64,000 nucleotides of DNA from DAOTXR01 sp034435375 (GTDB lineage: Bacteria; Chloroflexota; Anaerolineae; Aggregatilineales; UBA3940). Positions 1 to 9,784 of the stretch are shown here, piece by piece (within the stretch, counting starts at the first letter, position 1; every line of letters starts with the position of its first letter). The notes beneath the pieces are model-generated. The model saw only the letters and a list, made by a program, of their open reading frames with translations. It ran no database searches and had not been told where the DNA came from. The stretch is from assembly GCA_034435375.1 (NCBI GenBank), contig DAOTXR010000080.1:1-64000 (forward strand), given 5' to 3'. Both the position numbers and the translations under genes were made by a program.

Positions 1-1222
1 GCGCAGTTCACAGCGGCGATTGATGACGAGGTCAGCCGCTTTCTCAATCGGTCCTGAGCCAATATGAATGCCCTGTTCATACAGGTCAGCATAACCCATG
101 CCATCGCGATTATTGAGCACATAGCGCTTGAAGTCGGTAATGGCATCTCGTGCCTGCCCACCGCGGAGGCGACCACGGAGCCGCTCAAGCCGTTCCAGGG
201 CGAGGTCAACTTCGCCAAACCAGAACAGGTCTTTGAGGGTCATATAGGCAGCGGCGGTCAAATCGGGCCCGTGTTCAGCTTCATAGCCCTGCAAGGCGCG
301 GCGCAGATTGCGGCGCAGGTGGAACCAGTCCAGGATATACAGGGCATCATAGAAATGGGTCTGGTAGACCGCCTTTAAAGCCGGGTCTCCATCGCTGAGA
401 AAGACCACCAACTGCGCTCTCTCCAATCCCTGCCGGTCCGCTTCCAGGTACAGTTCTTCACCCAGGCGTTCACTGCCCTGGAAGGTGGAGACATAGACTG
501 CTGCGCGTAGTTTCATACGGTGTCGGCCTACCTGCACCGGCCCCTGATGCACCAGGCCGACTTTGCCCTCCATTTTCAGCCGCTCCCGGCTGTTGACCCA
601 GGCCCCATCGGCCTCAATGTACAGCACTTCTGGCCCCTCTGGCTGCCTTCCCACTGGCACCGGCGCGCGCCATACTTCTTCAATCTCTGCATCCCGTTGG
701 GCTACCGCTCGCTGTCCCTGCCGGTCAACAATCCGTTCGATCTGTCTGGCTGCCAGATGAAGGCCCAGCAGTTCTTCGAGCACCTCGCCGGTCTGTTCGT
801 AGGGCAGCCGTACCCCAACCTCGCATACGACTCGTTCCAGCCGCCGCGTGGTTTGTTGATGGGCTTCCAACCCCAGCCGCTTATCCAGGGGGAAAAATGG
901 TCTCCCCACATCCCGGACAGACCCAGCGTTCGCGCTCAACCCTGACCTTTCCCTTGCTTGTCTTGAGTTGTCTCACCACCCGGTCGTGTCGTTTCATTGC
1001 CGCCCCGCATTTCGGACAACTGATGATCTCCCCCCCTGCCTCCCGCAGCGCTGCCCCGGCTTCCAGCAGTTCCCGCTCAATTGCCGCCCCCTCTTCGACT
1101 ACGATTTCCTCCATCTCATCAAAATCTGCTGCCAGCAGAAAACGCCGCCGTGCCCGATCCAGCCTTTGTTTCACTCGCTCTTCAAACGCTTCCCACTGTT
1201 CACCCCGCCTTTGCTGGCTCAT
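1..1222 (-). mobile_element. ISKra4-like transposase, frameshifted, truncated by window edge
   Basis: The minus strand reads as one transposase in two frames. The first part starts at ATG 1222 (MSQQRRGEQWEAF) and carries a zinc-ribbon-like pair, CPKCG and CPGCG, before stopping at 881. The frame whose codons begin at 888 then stays open to base 1. It shows the parts expected of ISKra4-family DDE transposases: FPLDKRLGL after the zinc ribbon, VLYIEADGAWV (first Asp), VVFLSDGDPALK (second Asp), LYILDWFHLRRNL and, near the window edge, GSGPIEKAADLVINRR (Glu). The two parts join at the run ATTTTTCCCCC (about 885-896) and need a +1 shift, so this is either a disrupted gene or one expressed by frameshifting. 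The C-terminal end lies beyond base 1. The left IS end should fall between 1223 and 1339, but I could not fix the terminal inverted repeats because the other end is outside the window. Confidence 0.85.
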
Positions 1223-1339
1223 CTCGGCTCCTTTCTGCTCAGGAGCCTATTTTCCCACCTTTCCCATGAATTGTCCTGCTACCCCTTGGGAGAGCCATGG
1301 GATGCTGGAAGAGATGGGGTATCCTTTGCCAGCTTCCTC

Positions 1340-2839
1340 TTAAGCAGGTGCACTTGGCCTGTCAGGGCGATCTCTTCTGTGCTGGATCGACTGGTTGTCC
1401 GCTGCGGTCAGCACGATTCGTGAGGCTGCCAGTGTCAGCCCAATGAAGATCCATAGGATCGTGATTGCCGGATGGAACGACAGATTAAAGAAGTAGTGGT
1501 CGAAAATGCCATTTGCCAGGGCTCCAATCAGCCCTGCCGTCAACCCCAGGATAATTGGACGCAGTGTTGGGGCTGCACTGATGCGGTGGTAGGCCTGCCA
1601 TACATACGTGAAGATCGCGACCATGAGTAGCAAAAAAACAGCTAGCCCTAGGATGCCCATGTTGGCTGCGATGGTCAGGTATACATTTGATATGCTGAGA
1701 TAGAGATCGATGTCTGGCGTTCCGGCAAACCCTACACCCAACAGCGGATAACGCCCAATCAACCTGAGGGCGTCCTTGTACTCCCCGAAGCGCATCTGGG
1801 TGGCCAGGTCGGCCCCTTGGAATCCCTCTATCATGCGCAGGATATAGTACTGGGTCCAGGGGAGTGCCATAATAATCAGCGCCACCACAGCCAGAATCAA
1901 CAATAGCTTGCGGTAGCGCACAGCGCCGACAAATATCAGCGCCGCCCCGAAAGCCAACATGGATCCGCGCGAGAAGGTCAGCAACAGACACAGCCCAATC
2001 ACGGCCAACAGGACGACTGCGTGCCAGCGCTTGCCTATGATCGGCTGCTCGCTGAGCGCCTGCGGCGCGACCAACGCCCCTACCATCACTAGTAACCCAC
2101 CCAGGGCGTTAGGATCTGCCGTGGTCGCGATGGCCCGCTCTGGCAGATCGGGATTCTCTTCCACATAGCGGATAATGCCAGAATCTGGGTATCCAATCAC
2201 GCTCAGGCGGCGTAGAACACTTTCAGCAAGCGTGTCGGGCATTGCCCACAATACGATGCCGATTAGTGCTGCCGCCGCTCCAGCCACCATCACGATCACC
2301 ACAAACCGGCGTAGTCTGGGTTCTTCCTTCAACACGTCTGCCAGCACCAACGCAAGTGCTATGCTCAGCAGCAGTTCGGCAAACTGCCGGATCACGGTTG
2401 AGGTCGGACCAGCGTAACGCAGACCTGCTACAAAGCTGAATACGCTGAGTACCATAAACAGCACTATCAGCACATGGACTGGCGTCGTCGTGAGTCTGCG
2501 TCGATAGCCTGTGACCCATTCGCCAACATAGAGGAAGAAAAACGCTGCCATAGCCATGTCGAGGAAGGTCGGCGTGAGGACAATCTTGAACGGGAGCGTG
2601 GCGTAAGGCAGCATGGTGATGACTGCTACAATGCTCCACAGTGCATTCTCCAGCCCGGCGAGTATCCACAGGGCTCCCGCCAATGCCACGATGAGCGCTG
2701 CCGTGTAGATCGGCCCGATCAGCGCCAGCGATAAGCCGACGAGCGCCGCTATCAGTGCTAGTGCTGCACCCAGCACCAACGCCACAACGCGCCGATCTCC
2801 GTTAGCAATAAAGTCCTCGAGTGGCCGCTGTTGAAGCAT
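1340..2839 (-). CDS. O-antigen ligase/polymerase-like membrane protein (Wzy_C/WaaL type)
   Basis: The protein has 499 residues and about 12 hydrophobic segments. Its overall pattern is that of the Wzy/WaaL (O-antigen ligase) superfamily: closely spaced N-terminal helices, a large external loop after the midpoint containing a GRYPLLGVGFAGTPDI-like stretch (the usual 'nPlxGvG' signature), and a C-terminal pair of helices. Such proteins join or polymerise lipid-linked glycans on the outer face of the membrane. A strong Shine-Dalgarno (AAGGAGG) lies 7 nt before the ATG. The start follows the stop of the upstream YfhO-like gene by one base, so it is the last gene of the polysaccharide operon. The IS transposase follows about 120 bp downstream, and the final residues (RRDRPDRPSAPA) may have been altered by that insertion. 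Ligase versus polymerase cannot be decided from sequence. Confidence 0.75.
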   Translation of the reverse strand: MLQQRPLEDFIANGDRRVVALVLGAALALIAALVGLSLALIGPIYTAALIVALAGALWILAGLENALWSIVAVITMLPYATLPFKIVLTPTFLDMAMAAFFFLYVGEWVTGYRRRLTTTPVHVLIVLFMVLSVFSFVAGLRYAGPTSTVIRQFAELLLSIALALVLADVLKEEPRLRRFVVIVMVAGAAAALIGIVLWAMPDTLAESVLRRLSVIGYPDSGIIRYVEENPDLPERAIATTADPNALGGLLVMVGALVAPQALSEQPIIGKRWHAVVLLAVIGLCLLLTFSRGSMLAFGAALIFVGAVRYRKLLLILAVVALIIMALPWTQYYILRMIEGFQGADLATQMRFGEYKDALRLIGRYPLLGVGFAGTPDIDLYLSISNVYLTIAANMGILGLAVFLLLMVAIFTYVWQAYHRISAAPTLRPIILGLTAGLIGALANGIFDHYFFNLSFHPAITILWIFIGLTLAASRIVLTAADNQSIQHRRDRPDRPSAPA

Positions 2840-2840
2840 C

Positions 2841-5096
2841 TTACGGCCTCCTTGCCATCAACCCACTTGCGATGCCTGCCAGAATCGTAACCGCCGTTAT
2901 TCCGCTGATCACTGCTCCGATCCTGACGCTTGCTGGGCGATAAGCAAACTCGATCTCGTATCGACCAGCTTTAAGCGGGAGTGCGCGCAGCCCAGCATCT
3001 GCCTGCCAGATGTCCTTGCGTTCAGCGTTGACCGTCACTTTCCAACCAGGGTAGTCCAACTCGCTCAACACCAGGATGCCATCATTGGGCGTCTCAACAT
3101 TGAGCACGATGCGCTCCGGCCTGTACTCCACCACGGTTACCTGCCAATCTTGGGGTATCTCTGACGGCAGATCGAGATTAGGAGGCTCGGCCAGGATAGC
3201 TGTCGTGCGTGGGTTGAAGCTGGGATCGGATAGCCAGCCAAGCGCCTGCCCAGTATCAGGCGTGATCATGACCTGGTAAGCCATCCAGGCGCGGGGTGTC
3301 GGGTCGGCGATCTGGTGCAGGTTGACCTTGACGCCGGACCACTCACTGCTGGCGATGATAGTGCTCGGAATTTCCAACTCGTACCAGTCGGAAAACACGT
3401 ACTTGACATTGAGCAGTTGAAACAGCCTGTAGTCGGGCAGGTGCGTGACATAGCTTTCCAAAGTGGCTAGTCGTAAGGGGCTGACTCCTCGAATATCCTG
3501 TAGGCCGACAATGGCTGAGTTGTTGCCAAACCCAAGCCCTAGACGCCCATCGATCCGGAATAGGTCCTGATCGGCCTGGACCACTGTGACCAGTTGCTCG
3601 TCATACATCACACGCTGGCTAGCGGGGATCGGCTGCCAGTTGGTTCTCCAGGTTAGGCTGAAAGTATCGAACGTGATCAATGCAAGGATAGCTATTCCCC
3701 CCCAAGGTTTGGATACATTCTCCGCCAGCCTGCCGAGGACGATCCATGTTAGCGTGGCGAGTATGCCCAGGAAGGTCGCTCCGCCCAGCAGGGGATCGAT
3801 ATCGGAGCGGTTAGCGCAAAAATGATTGACGATGAACACCTCGACTGCAAATATCCACGCCGCAATTGCTGCAATGCCCAGCACACGGGACAGTCGGCGC
3901 CGATCGACAGCTTCTCTCTGCAACGCAGCGATCCCCAAGCCGGCCAGGATCGCTACCCCGTGTGCAACCACATAGGCAGCTCGTTCCTGTCCTCTGAACC
4001 ATGAGAAGCCGGGTGCGAGCAGATAGGCCAGCCGATACAAAATGGTCGCGCCGCCGAAGGATAGTCCTAATGCGAAGAACACAATGAGAACCCAGAAACG
4101 TGCTGATTGCTCCTTGCGCCATACTGCAATCCCTGCCAGTGCTAGTGCTGCAATTCCACTGTAGAGTGGAGACCACTCCGTCACGACATTTGGGATAAAG
4201 AACACCACCAGGTCCTGAAATGGGAACCCGCCTGCCAATGTGTCAAAGCCATACCCAGCCCTGATCGTCAACCGGGCATATTCCAGCCCTGGTAGCACCT
4301 GGACCGCAGCCAGACCATAGCCTGTGCCGAAGGTTGCCATCAGCGCCAGCATGGTGGGCATCCAGCGGATGTGCTTCTGCACAGCTCGATGGATCATATA
4401 AGCGAGCAACACATAGCTGAAGAACAATGTTGTCTGAGGATGGCCTGCCAGCAGGCTTATGCCCAGCGCCAAAGCGCTCAAGGCAAGCCAGGATATCCGC
4501 CAAAAGGGAGGCTGCTCAGCATAGCTGCTCCCCTCTGAGGCTTTGAATACCCCCAACAGGCCCACAGGGAGCCAGATGCCTGCTTCCAGTACTGCCAATT
4601 GAAGAGGGGGATAACCCGTCAGGTAGCCGCTGTAGCCAAGGGTGATGGCGCTGACTAAACCGGCTATGCGCGAGCGGGTTATCGTCCGCACGAACAAGTA
4701 CATCCACAGCGTACCAAGCCAGTAGTGAGCGATAGCCTCGGCCTGAAGTGCAGCGTAAGACCATCCCCCTGTGAAGTGACTTATGAAGATGGTGATCAGA
4801 CGCGGAGGATAGAACACGGCGGCCTGTGTGTCGGCGATGAACGGGTGCCCCGCATATGAGTAGGGATTCCACAGCGGTATTTCTCCTGCCAGTAGCCGCC
4901 GAGCCTGATACGCTCCAAATGCCACAAACTGCCCGGAGAAGTCGCCGAGAGGGTAAGACCATTGATTGGTCAGGTCTGGCGTCAGCACCCGCCAGAAATA
5001 GACGGCCCACAAGATCGTGAGGGCCAAGATGGCCAATATGTCTGCACGCCGAGGTTTCACCACACTCCACTGGGAGACCCGTTCAAGCAGTCTCAT
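2841..5096 (-). CDS. YfhO-like multi-spanning membrane protein (glycosyltransferase-like)
   Basis: This 751-residue protein has an N-terminal membrane half (first helix around residues 20-38, about 12 segments up to residue 480). A soluble C-terminal domain follows, then one last helix near residues 725-745 (SVRIGAVISGITAVTILAG). The motif DIRGVSPLRLATLESY and the late LSELDYPGWKVTVN segment are typical of the YfhO family, distant GT-C-fold proteins implicated in adding sugars to lipid-linked or wall polymers. The start codon overlaps the stop of the upstream gene (ATGA), with GGAGG 4 nt ahead. In this operon the protein most likely decorates the rhamnose-containing glycan on the outer face of the membrane. 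The donor and acceptor are unknown. Confidence 0.7.
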   Translation of the reverse strand: MRLLERVSQWSVVKPRRADILAILALTILWAVYFWRVLTPDLTNQWSYPLGDFSGQFVAFGAYQARRLLAGEIPLWNPYSYAGHPFIADTQAAVFYPPRLITIFISHFTGGWSYAALQAEAIAHYWLGTLWMYLFVRTITRSRIAGLVSAITLGYSGYLTGYPPLQLAVLEAGIWLPVGLLGVFKASEGSSYAEQPPFWRISWLALSALALGISLLAGHPQTTLFFSYVLLAYMIHRAVQKHIRWMPTMLALMATFGTGYGLAAVQVLPGLEYARLTIRAGYGFDTLAGGFPFQDLVVFFIPNVVTEWSPLYSGIAALALAGIAVWRKEQSARFWVLIVFFALGLSFGGATILYRLAYLLAPGFSWFRGQERAAYVVAHGVAILAGLGIAALQREAVDRRRLSRVLGIAAIAAWIFAVEVFIVNHFCANRSDIDPLLGGATFLGILATLTWIVLGRLAENVSKPWGGIAILALITFDTFSLTWRTNWQPIPASQRVMYDEQLVTVVQADQDLFRIDGRLGLGFGNNSAIVGLQDIRGVSPLRLATLESYVTHLPDYRLFQLLNVKYVFSDWYELEIPSTIIASSEWSGVKVNLHQIADPTPRAWMAYQVMITPDTGQALGWLSDPSFNPRTTAILAEPPNLDLPSEIPQDWQVTVVEYRPERIVLNVETPNDGILVLSELDYPGWKVTVNAERKDIWQADAGLRALPLKAGRYEIEFAYRPASVRIGAVISGITAVTILAGIASGLMARRP

Positions 5097-7483
5097 GGAG
5101 CCTCCACCCGTATCGTTGCTACTGGCACAGCAAAGTTGGGGTATGGAATCCCATCCATCGATGCCGCCGGTGCACGCGTGTAGGCTGGGTCGGCAGCGTT
5201 GTACATCCCCACCAGGAGAGTGTACTCGCCTGAAGGCAGTCCGTGCGGTATGTTGAGCATATGGATATCCTCAAACTGACAGGCCCGCCGCCACCGCGTT
5301 GTTGGGTAGTCACCATTCAGGGGAGGGCTGTCGGCTTGTGCTATGACCTTGCCTGTGTTATCAGCCAAGTGTACAAACACTGTCCAGTTAATTCCTGGGT
5401 CAGCCAGGCGGTCCCAGTATAAGGCTACTGGGACCGTGTCACCCGGTCGGCTGGCAGCTTCCAGAGATGCGGTCCACAGTTGTGCAAAACCACCCACTGT
5501 CCCGTGAGCAATTGCGTCATCTGGCACGACCTGAGAACAACCTGCATAGCCTGTTGGATATGCTGTGCCGCCCTCGACGATCACCGTGGAATGCTCAGAG
5601 CCATCTGCTGAGCGGCCGGTCAGGACAGTGTAATTTGGGGGCTGCCATATCCCCACCCCTGTTGCGATACGGATCATCGTTGGCGCAGCAAAATCGCTGG
5701 CAAGCTCAATCGAGTATGTATCTTTGTAAATGACGCCTGGCTCCATGAAGGATGAGGGCATTGCACCACCGCCAGGATATGTATCGATCTTGCCCAACCC
5801 GGTCAGGTTACGGCCCATTGCTTCCAGGTATATGCTGTAGTTAGTGTCCAGCGGCTGGTTAGCCCTGAGATACATGGTCACCTCAACGCGATCTCCTGCC
5901 TCGATCACTACAGTGGGATCGGTCTCTACAGCGACGATCTCGAACCCTTCGTAGTCCACACCGATCGGAGTGGCCTGCGCCGGTACCTCACTCACGGTTG
6001 GTGGCGGAGCATAGGCAGGGGCGATATAGCGGAAAGGAGAGATGGCAGCAATCGCCAGCAAAGGTATGCTCACAAGTAACATCCCGCTGATTTGTAGCCC
6101 TTCTTGGGGTGAGGAGAGCCTCATCGCGGGCATGTCCCGTTGCATCCCTTCACGGCTGAGTTGTGGAGGACCTTGTCGGTATCTTCTCCGTTGTTGTCCC
6201 ACTGTGTTAACGAGCCATACCCCCAGCGACCATATGTCCGATGCCCAGTCGAGCAGTCCCAGTGCCATCAGCGTGCTAATCGCGCAGATCACAGGGAACA
6301 TCAGCCGTCCCTGCGAACCATATGTCCGAAGAGTCCATTGCAGCAGGCTGGCGAAGGTCAGAAGCACCTGTAGAGCCAGCAGGGCAGGGAGCAGAAGGTC
6401 CTGCCACTTGCCAGCCCAGAGTCGGCGTGCCACCCACCATCCCAATCCTGCCACGGCGATCCAGGAGATGATTGAGTAGAACTGATACACCAGCTGATCT
6501 GCTAGAATGCTCACGCCGCCGAACAGCGCCCAATAAGCTACCCAGAAACCATACCACTCACGACGCAAATCCCACATAGTGATCGGCTCCTCGCGCGGCC
6601 CAGCAATGGCAATCATTGTGTTCGTCCCCAACACCTCACCGTAAAGCCGCACGTTGCGGACGTACCACCAGCTTGCCAACACTGCCCACAGGCCAATGAT
6701 TCCCAGAGCTGTGAACAGAACCCGCCGCCACTCTCGCGTGCGGAAGCCGTGGATCAGCAGAGCTAGCCCAACCACAGCAGCCAGCGACAGCCCACTCAGC
6801 TTGGTCAGCGTTCCGAGCGTGAATACAAAAGCCAGCGTGAGTGCCCGCTGCGTTGTGAGGCCGTCTTTGATCACCCGTACAGCGAGGTAAAACGTCCATG
6901 TGCCCAGGAGAACCATCAGGTTGTCGTTGTTCACTGAACCGGCGATGAACAGGAACATAGGGTTAAAGGCCACAAGCGCTGCCGCCATCAGCGCGATCCA
7001 GCGCTTCTCTGGCCATCCAGCGTGGACCATGGCATAAGTTAGTGCTACCGCTCCAGCGCACATCAACACACTCATGAGACGGATCAAGTGCACTGCCAGT
7101 ACGGTGCCTCGCCAGGGAAAAGCCTCTCTGTCTGTATGAATGATGATGTTTTTGTTATCAGGGTCGAGCGGCAAGCCAAGCTTAGCGTGAGGGTTGAGCC
7201 AGCGTACTTTCTCCAGGTCGCTGGTGTCGATCCAGAATGTTGCCGCTGCACTTGTCAGGTAGTAGAGGGGGGGCTGGCTGCCCTCTTGATCCCACAAAGT
7301 GCGGACTCCTGGAACCTGCACTGGGAGCTGGCCAGTCGTGGCAATATGGTGAACTACCGGGTAGTGCAGGAATTCGTCGGATACCTCGAAGAGGGGCGAT
7401 ACCAGGCTATAGATGGTCGCTAAGACTACAAACAATCCGACAAGGATCGCTGCACCTAAGTGTTGGCGGAAAATGCCTGCCAT
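5093..7483 (-). CDS. GT39/ArnT-like membrane glycosyltransferase
   Basis: This 796-residue protein begins with a transmembrane helix (residues 8-28) and then a short loop with FEVSDEFLHYPVVHHI. The acidic pair after the first helix matches the catalytic Asp/Glu loop of GT-C transferases of the PMT/ArnT (GT39) group, which use polyprenyl-phosphate sugars outside the membrane. About ten further helices follow up to residue 500. A large extracytoplasmic beta-rich domain (residues 510-796) contains two segments resembling carbohydrate-binding modules (around LRANQPLDTNYSIYLEAM and TVPVALYWDRLADPGINWTV). It overlaps the downstream YfhO-like gene by 4 bp and starts 77 bp after the GT4 gene. The specific sugar transferred cannot be read from the sequence. 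Confidence 0.7.
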   Translation of the reverse strand: MAGIFRQHLGAAILVGLFVVLATIYSLVSPLFEVSDEFLHYPVVHHIATTGQLPVQVPGVRTLWDQEGSQPPLYYLTSAAATFWIDTSDLEKVRWLNPHAKLGLPLDPDNKNIIIHTDREAFPWRGTVLAVHLIRLMSVLMCAGAVALTYAMVHAGWPEKRWIALMAAALVAFNPMFLFIAGSVNNDNLMVLLGTWTFYLAVRVIKDGLTTQRALTLAFVFTLGTLTKLSGLSLAAVVGLALLIHGFRTREWRRVLFTALGIIGLWAVLASWWYVRNVRLYGEVLGTNTMIAIAGPREEPITMWDLRREWYGFWVAYWALFGGVSILADQLVYQFYSIISWIAVAGLGWWVARRLWAGKWQDLLLPALLALQVLLTFASLLQWTLRTYGSQGRLMFPVICAISTLMALGLLDWASDIWSLGVWLVNTVGQQRRRYRQGPPQLSREGMQRDMPAMRLSSPQEGLQISGMLLVSIPLLAIAAISPFRYIAPAYAPPPTVSEVPAQATPIGVDYEGFEIVAVETDPTVVIEAGDRVEVTMYLRANQPLDTNYSIYLEAMGRNLTGLGKIDTYPGGGAMPSSFMEPGVIYKDTYSIELASDFAAPTMIRIATGVGIWQPPNYTVLTGRSADGSEHSTVIVEGGTAYPTGYAGCSQVVPDDAIAHGTVGGFAQLWTASLEAASRPGDTVPVALYWDRLADPGINWTVFVHLADNTGKVIAQADSPPLNGDYPTTRWRRACQFEDIHMLNIPHGLPSGEYTLLVGMYNAADPAYTRAPAASMDGIPYPNFAVPVATIRVEAP

Positions 7484-7560
7484 AGCTTGACTGTGGCCTC
7501 CCTGAAGTGCATATTGCGGCCTATGGTTGCTGGCGCGGATCAGGAGGCAGCGTGTGTGAT

Positions 7561-8724
7561 CTAGTATGCTGCCCCGTGAAGATGACGCACAGCCTCGAAG
7601 AACTCCAGCGTCCGCTGTGCGATGCCCTCCCAGCTGAACTGACAGGAGGCTCGGAGAGCGGCTTCCTCCAACGCTTTTCGGCGTTCTGTGTCACGCCATA
7701 CCTGGACGATCTTCTCTGCCAGTGCTTCAGCGTCGCCGGGCGGAACCATCTCCACTGCCCCCTCAAGCTCTGGTGTAGCGGTGCTGGGCAGCGTTGTTAC
7801 GATGGCCCGACCGTGTGCCAGTGCAGCCATCAATGTCCCCCGTCTCAGAGAGACGCCATCTAGATAGGGCAGGGCAGTCACGTCGCTGGCGTAGAAGTGC
7901 CCGCTCACTTCGTGGTCATCTACGAAGCCAGTCCAGTGCACCCGTTGATCCAGCCCGTGTGTGGTGATCAATGCAGTGGTTCGGTTGCTATAGGTCAAGT
8001 TGGTCGGATCGCTGGCCCCCACACGTCCGCCGATCATCACAAGCCGTGCCGGAATTCCCTGAGCGACCAGCTTCGCCAGCGCCTCGATCAGCACGAGGCA
8101 GCCCTTGGACTCATTCAAAAAGCCAAAATAGCTGATTAACAGGTCGTCGGGAGCGACTCCCAGGGAGGCTCGCCAGGCAGAGCGGTCGAATCCATGCAGT
8201 GGGACGGCGGTAATGTTGCCGCCAATCGGGATTCGACACACCTGTGATATGTGCCAGACATTACGTAGCACGAATTCGTCAGCCCGGTCAGAAGTGATGA
8301 CGCCGTCAGCATCCTGTGCGAGTTTCCTGACGACCCATGTGCGAATAGGGCCGGCTTTCGGGAACAGATAGGGTTCGCGCAAATCGTGCATGGTTGCAAT
8401 TACAGGTATCTCACGAAGCCAACTAGGCAGCCAGTGGATCGAAGGGTGCATGTTATAGGCCGCAGTTTGAAACTGCACGTCAACTAAGTCGAGTTGCTTC
8501 TCACGCACCCATTCCTTGATTGTTCTGAGAGTGCTCCAGCCCCAGGAGCCTCTAATTTGCGCTGTTACGCCGATCCCTTCCGCATTCCCCCCTGCCGCCT
8601 CGGCGCGTGTGAATACCTCGACTTCGTGGCCCTGGGCAACCATCGCCCGGCCCAGATCGAGGGTGAAACCTCCCACGCCGCCCTCCATTGGCGGGAATTC
8701 ACCGGTCACCATACCAATACGCAC
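7561..8724 (-). CDS. GT4-type glycosyltransferase (GT-B fold)
   Basis: This is a 387-residue cytoplasmic transferase. The N-terminus MRIGMVTGEFPPMEGGVGGF is the Gly-rich acceptor-side motif common in GT4 enzymes. The C-terminal half has the nucleotide-sugar region: YFGFLNESKGCLVLIEALAKL at about residue 205, then VSLRRGTLMAALAHGRAIVTT and an E-containing LEGAVEMVPPGDAEALAEKI segment, matching the 'SLRRGTLL' variant in place of the classical EX7E. It transfers a sugar from a nucleotide donor to a growing lipid-linked glycan. It starts 4 bp after the stop of the upstream GT2 gene. Given rmd and gmd in the same operon, GDP-rhamnose or GDP-mannose are plausible donors, by inference only. Confidence 0.8.
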   Translation of the reverse strand: MRIGMVTGEFPPMEGGVGGFTLDLGRAMVAQGHEVEVFTRAEAAGGNAEGIGVTAQIRGSWGWSTLRTIKEWVREKQLDLVDVQFQTAAYNMHPSIHWLPSWLREIPVIATMHDLREPYLFPKAGPIRTWVVRKLAQDADGVITSDRADEFVLRNVWHISQVCRIPIGGNITAVPLHGFDRSAWRASLGVAPDDLLISYFGFLNESKGCLVLIEALAKLVAQGIPARLVMIGGRVGASDPTNLTYSNRTTALITTHGLDQRVHWTGFVDDHEVSGHFYASDVTALPYLDGVSLRRGTLMAALAHGRAIVTTLPSTATPELEGAVEMVPPGDAEALAEKIVQVWRDTERRKALEEAALRASCQFSWEGIAQRTLEFFEAVRHLHGAAY

Positions 8725-8728
8725 AGCT

Positions 8729-9742
8729 TCACATCCCCTTTAACCCGGAGCGCAGCACTTGCCAGTAGGCGAGCACTCTTTCAGAGCGCAGTGAGCGTTT
8801 ATGCCCCACCAGCCACTTGGTGGCCTCAAGAGCCATCTGGCATAGGTAGTTTGTTAACAAAAGGGCACGCACTATAAATCCGGTCAATGGACCGTGGTGC
8901 TTGTAGAAGTATCGCACCTTGCTCGTCTGGAAGTAAATGTGCCGTTGTGAAACAACTTGATCGCTACTCTTGCCACCGTAGTGTACTACCTTCGCCTCCG
9001 GGAGGTAGACGATCTCCCAACCCTCCTCCTTAATGCGTCGCTGCCAGTCCAACTCCTCGGAGTACATGAAGAATCCCTCGTCGAAGCCACCCACCTGTGT
9101 GATCACCTCACGACGCACCAGCAACGCTGCTCCTTGTACCCAGTCAACGGACGTTGTCTGGTCGTCAGCTTGGTCGCGCATGTAATAGCGATCTAACACA
9201 GCCTTCGGTGCGATGGGCTGCAGCCAAGTACTTTCGAAAATCGCGGTCCACAGATTCGGGAAACGCCGCCGTGAGGATTGAACTGTCATGTCATCGTTTA
9301 GAAGCTGAGGCCCCAACGCGCCAACCTCGGGATGGGTTTCGAGATATGCAAACATCTGAGGCAAGGCGTCGTCGATCACCCGAGTATCAGGGTTCAGCGC
9401 CAGGATGTACTTTCCGCGACTGGCATCGAATCCCAGGTTGTTGCCTCCACTGAACCCTGTATTTCGCTTAGGCTCGATCAGACGCACCCAGGGAAAGTCC
9501 TTGCGCACCATCGCTGCCGTTCCATCGGTCGATGCGTTGTCCACCACAATCACCTCGACCTGCAAGGCAGAGGTCTGCTTGGCGTCGTCGCAGCCGGCCA
9601 ATGCCACTGGCCCAGCCTGGATCGACTCCAAGCATGCGCGGAGGAGGTCGCACACGTTCCAACTTACGATAACTATGGAGAGATCAGGTGAATTGTCGCC
9701 CATGCTTTTATAATAATGAGCGGCCTGCTCGCTGCCGCTCAC
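8729..9742 (-). CDS. GT2-family glycosyltransferase (rhamnosyltransferase-like)
   Basis: This 337-residue GT-A enzyme starts its conserved domain with LSIVIVSWNVCDLLRACLES. It has VDNASTDGTAAMVRKDFP and, near residue 120, LALNPDTRVIDDALPQM, whose DxD-equivalent NPD binds the metal-nucleotide. The segment VGGFDEGFFMYSEELDWQRRIKEEGW is the acceptor/catalytic ED region typical of WbbL/RfbF-like rhamnosyltransferases. The long frame opens with GTG at 9742, while an internal ATG at 9703 (MGDNSPDLSIVIV) starts closer to the domain. Neither has a convincing Shine-Dalgarno at ideal spacing, so the start is uncertain. It lies between tatD (43 bp upstream) and the GT4 gene (4 bp downstream). Confidence 0.85.
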   Translation of the reverse strand: MSGSEQAAHYYKSMGDNSPDLSIVIVSWNVCDLLRACLESIQAGPVALAGCDDAKQTSALQVEVIVVDNASTDGTAAMVRKDFPWVRLIEPKRNTGFSGGNNLGFDASRGKYILALNPDTRVIDDALPQMFAYLETHPEVGALGPQLLNDDMTVQSSRRRFPNLWTAIFESTWLQPIAPKAVLDRYYMRDQADDQTTSVDWVQGAALLVRREVITQVGGFDEGFFMYSEELDWQRRIKEEGWEIVYLPEAKVVHYGGKSSDQVVSQRHIYFQTSKVRYFYKHHGPLTGFIVRALLLTNYLCQMALEATKWLVGHKRSLRSERVLAYWQVLRSGLKGM

Positions 9743-9784
9743 CCTCTACCAGCAAAGCCGCTCTGGGTTTCTCTATGATACACT

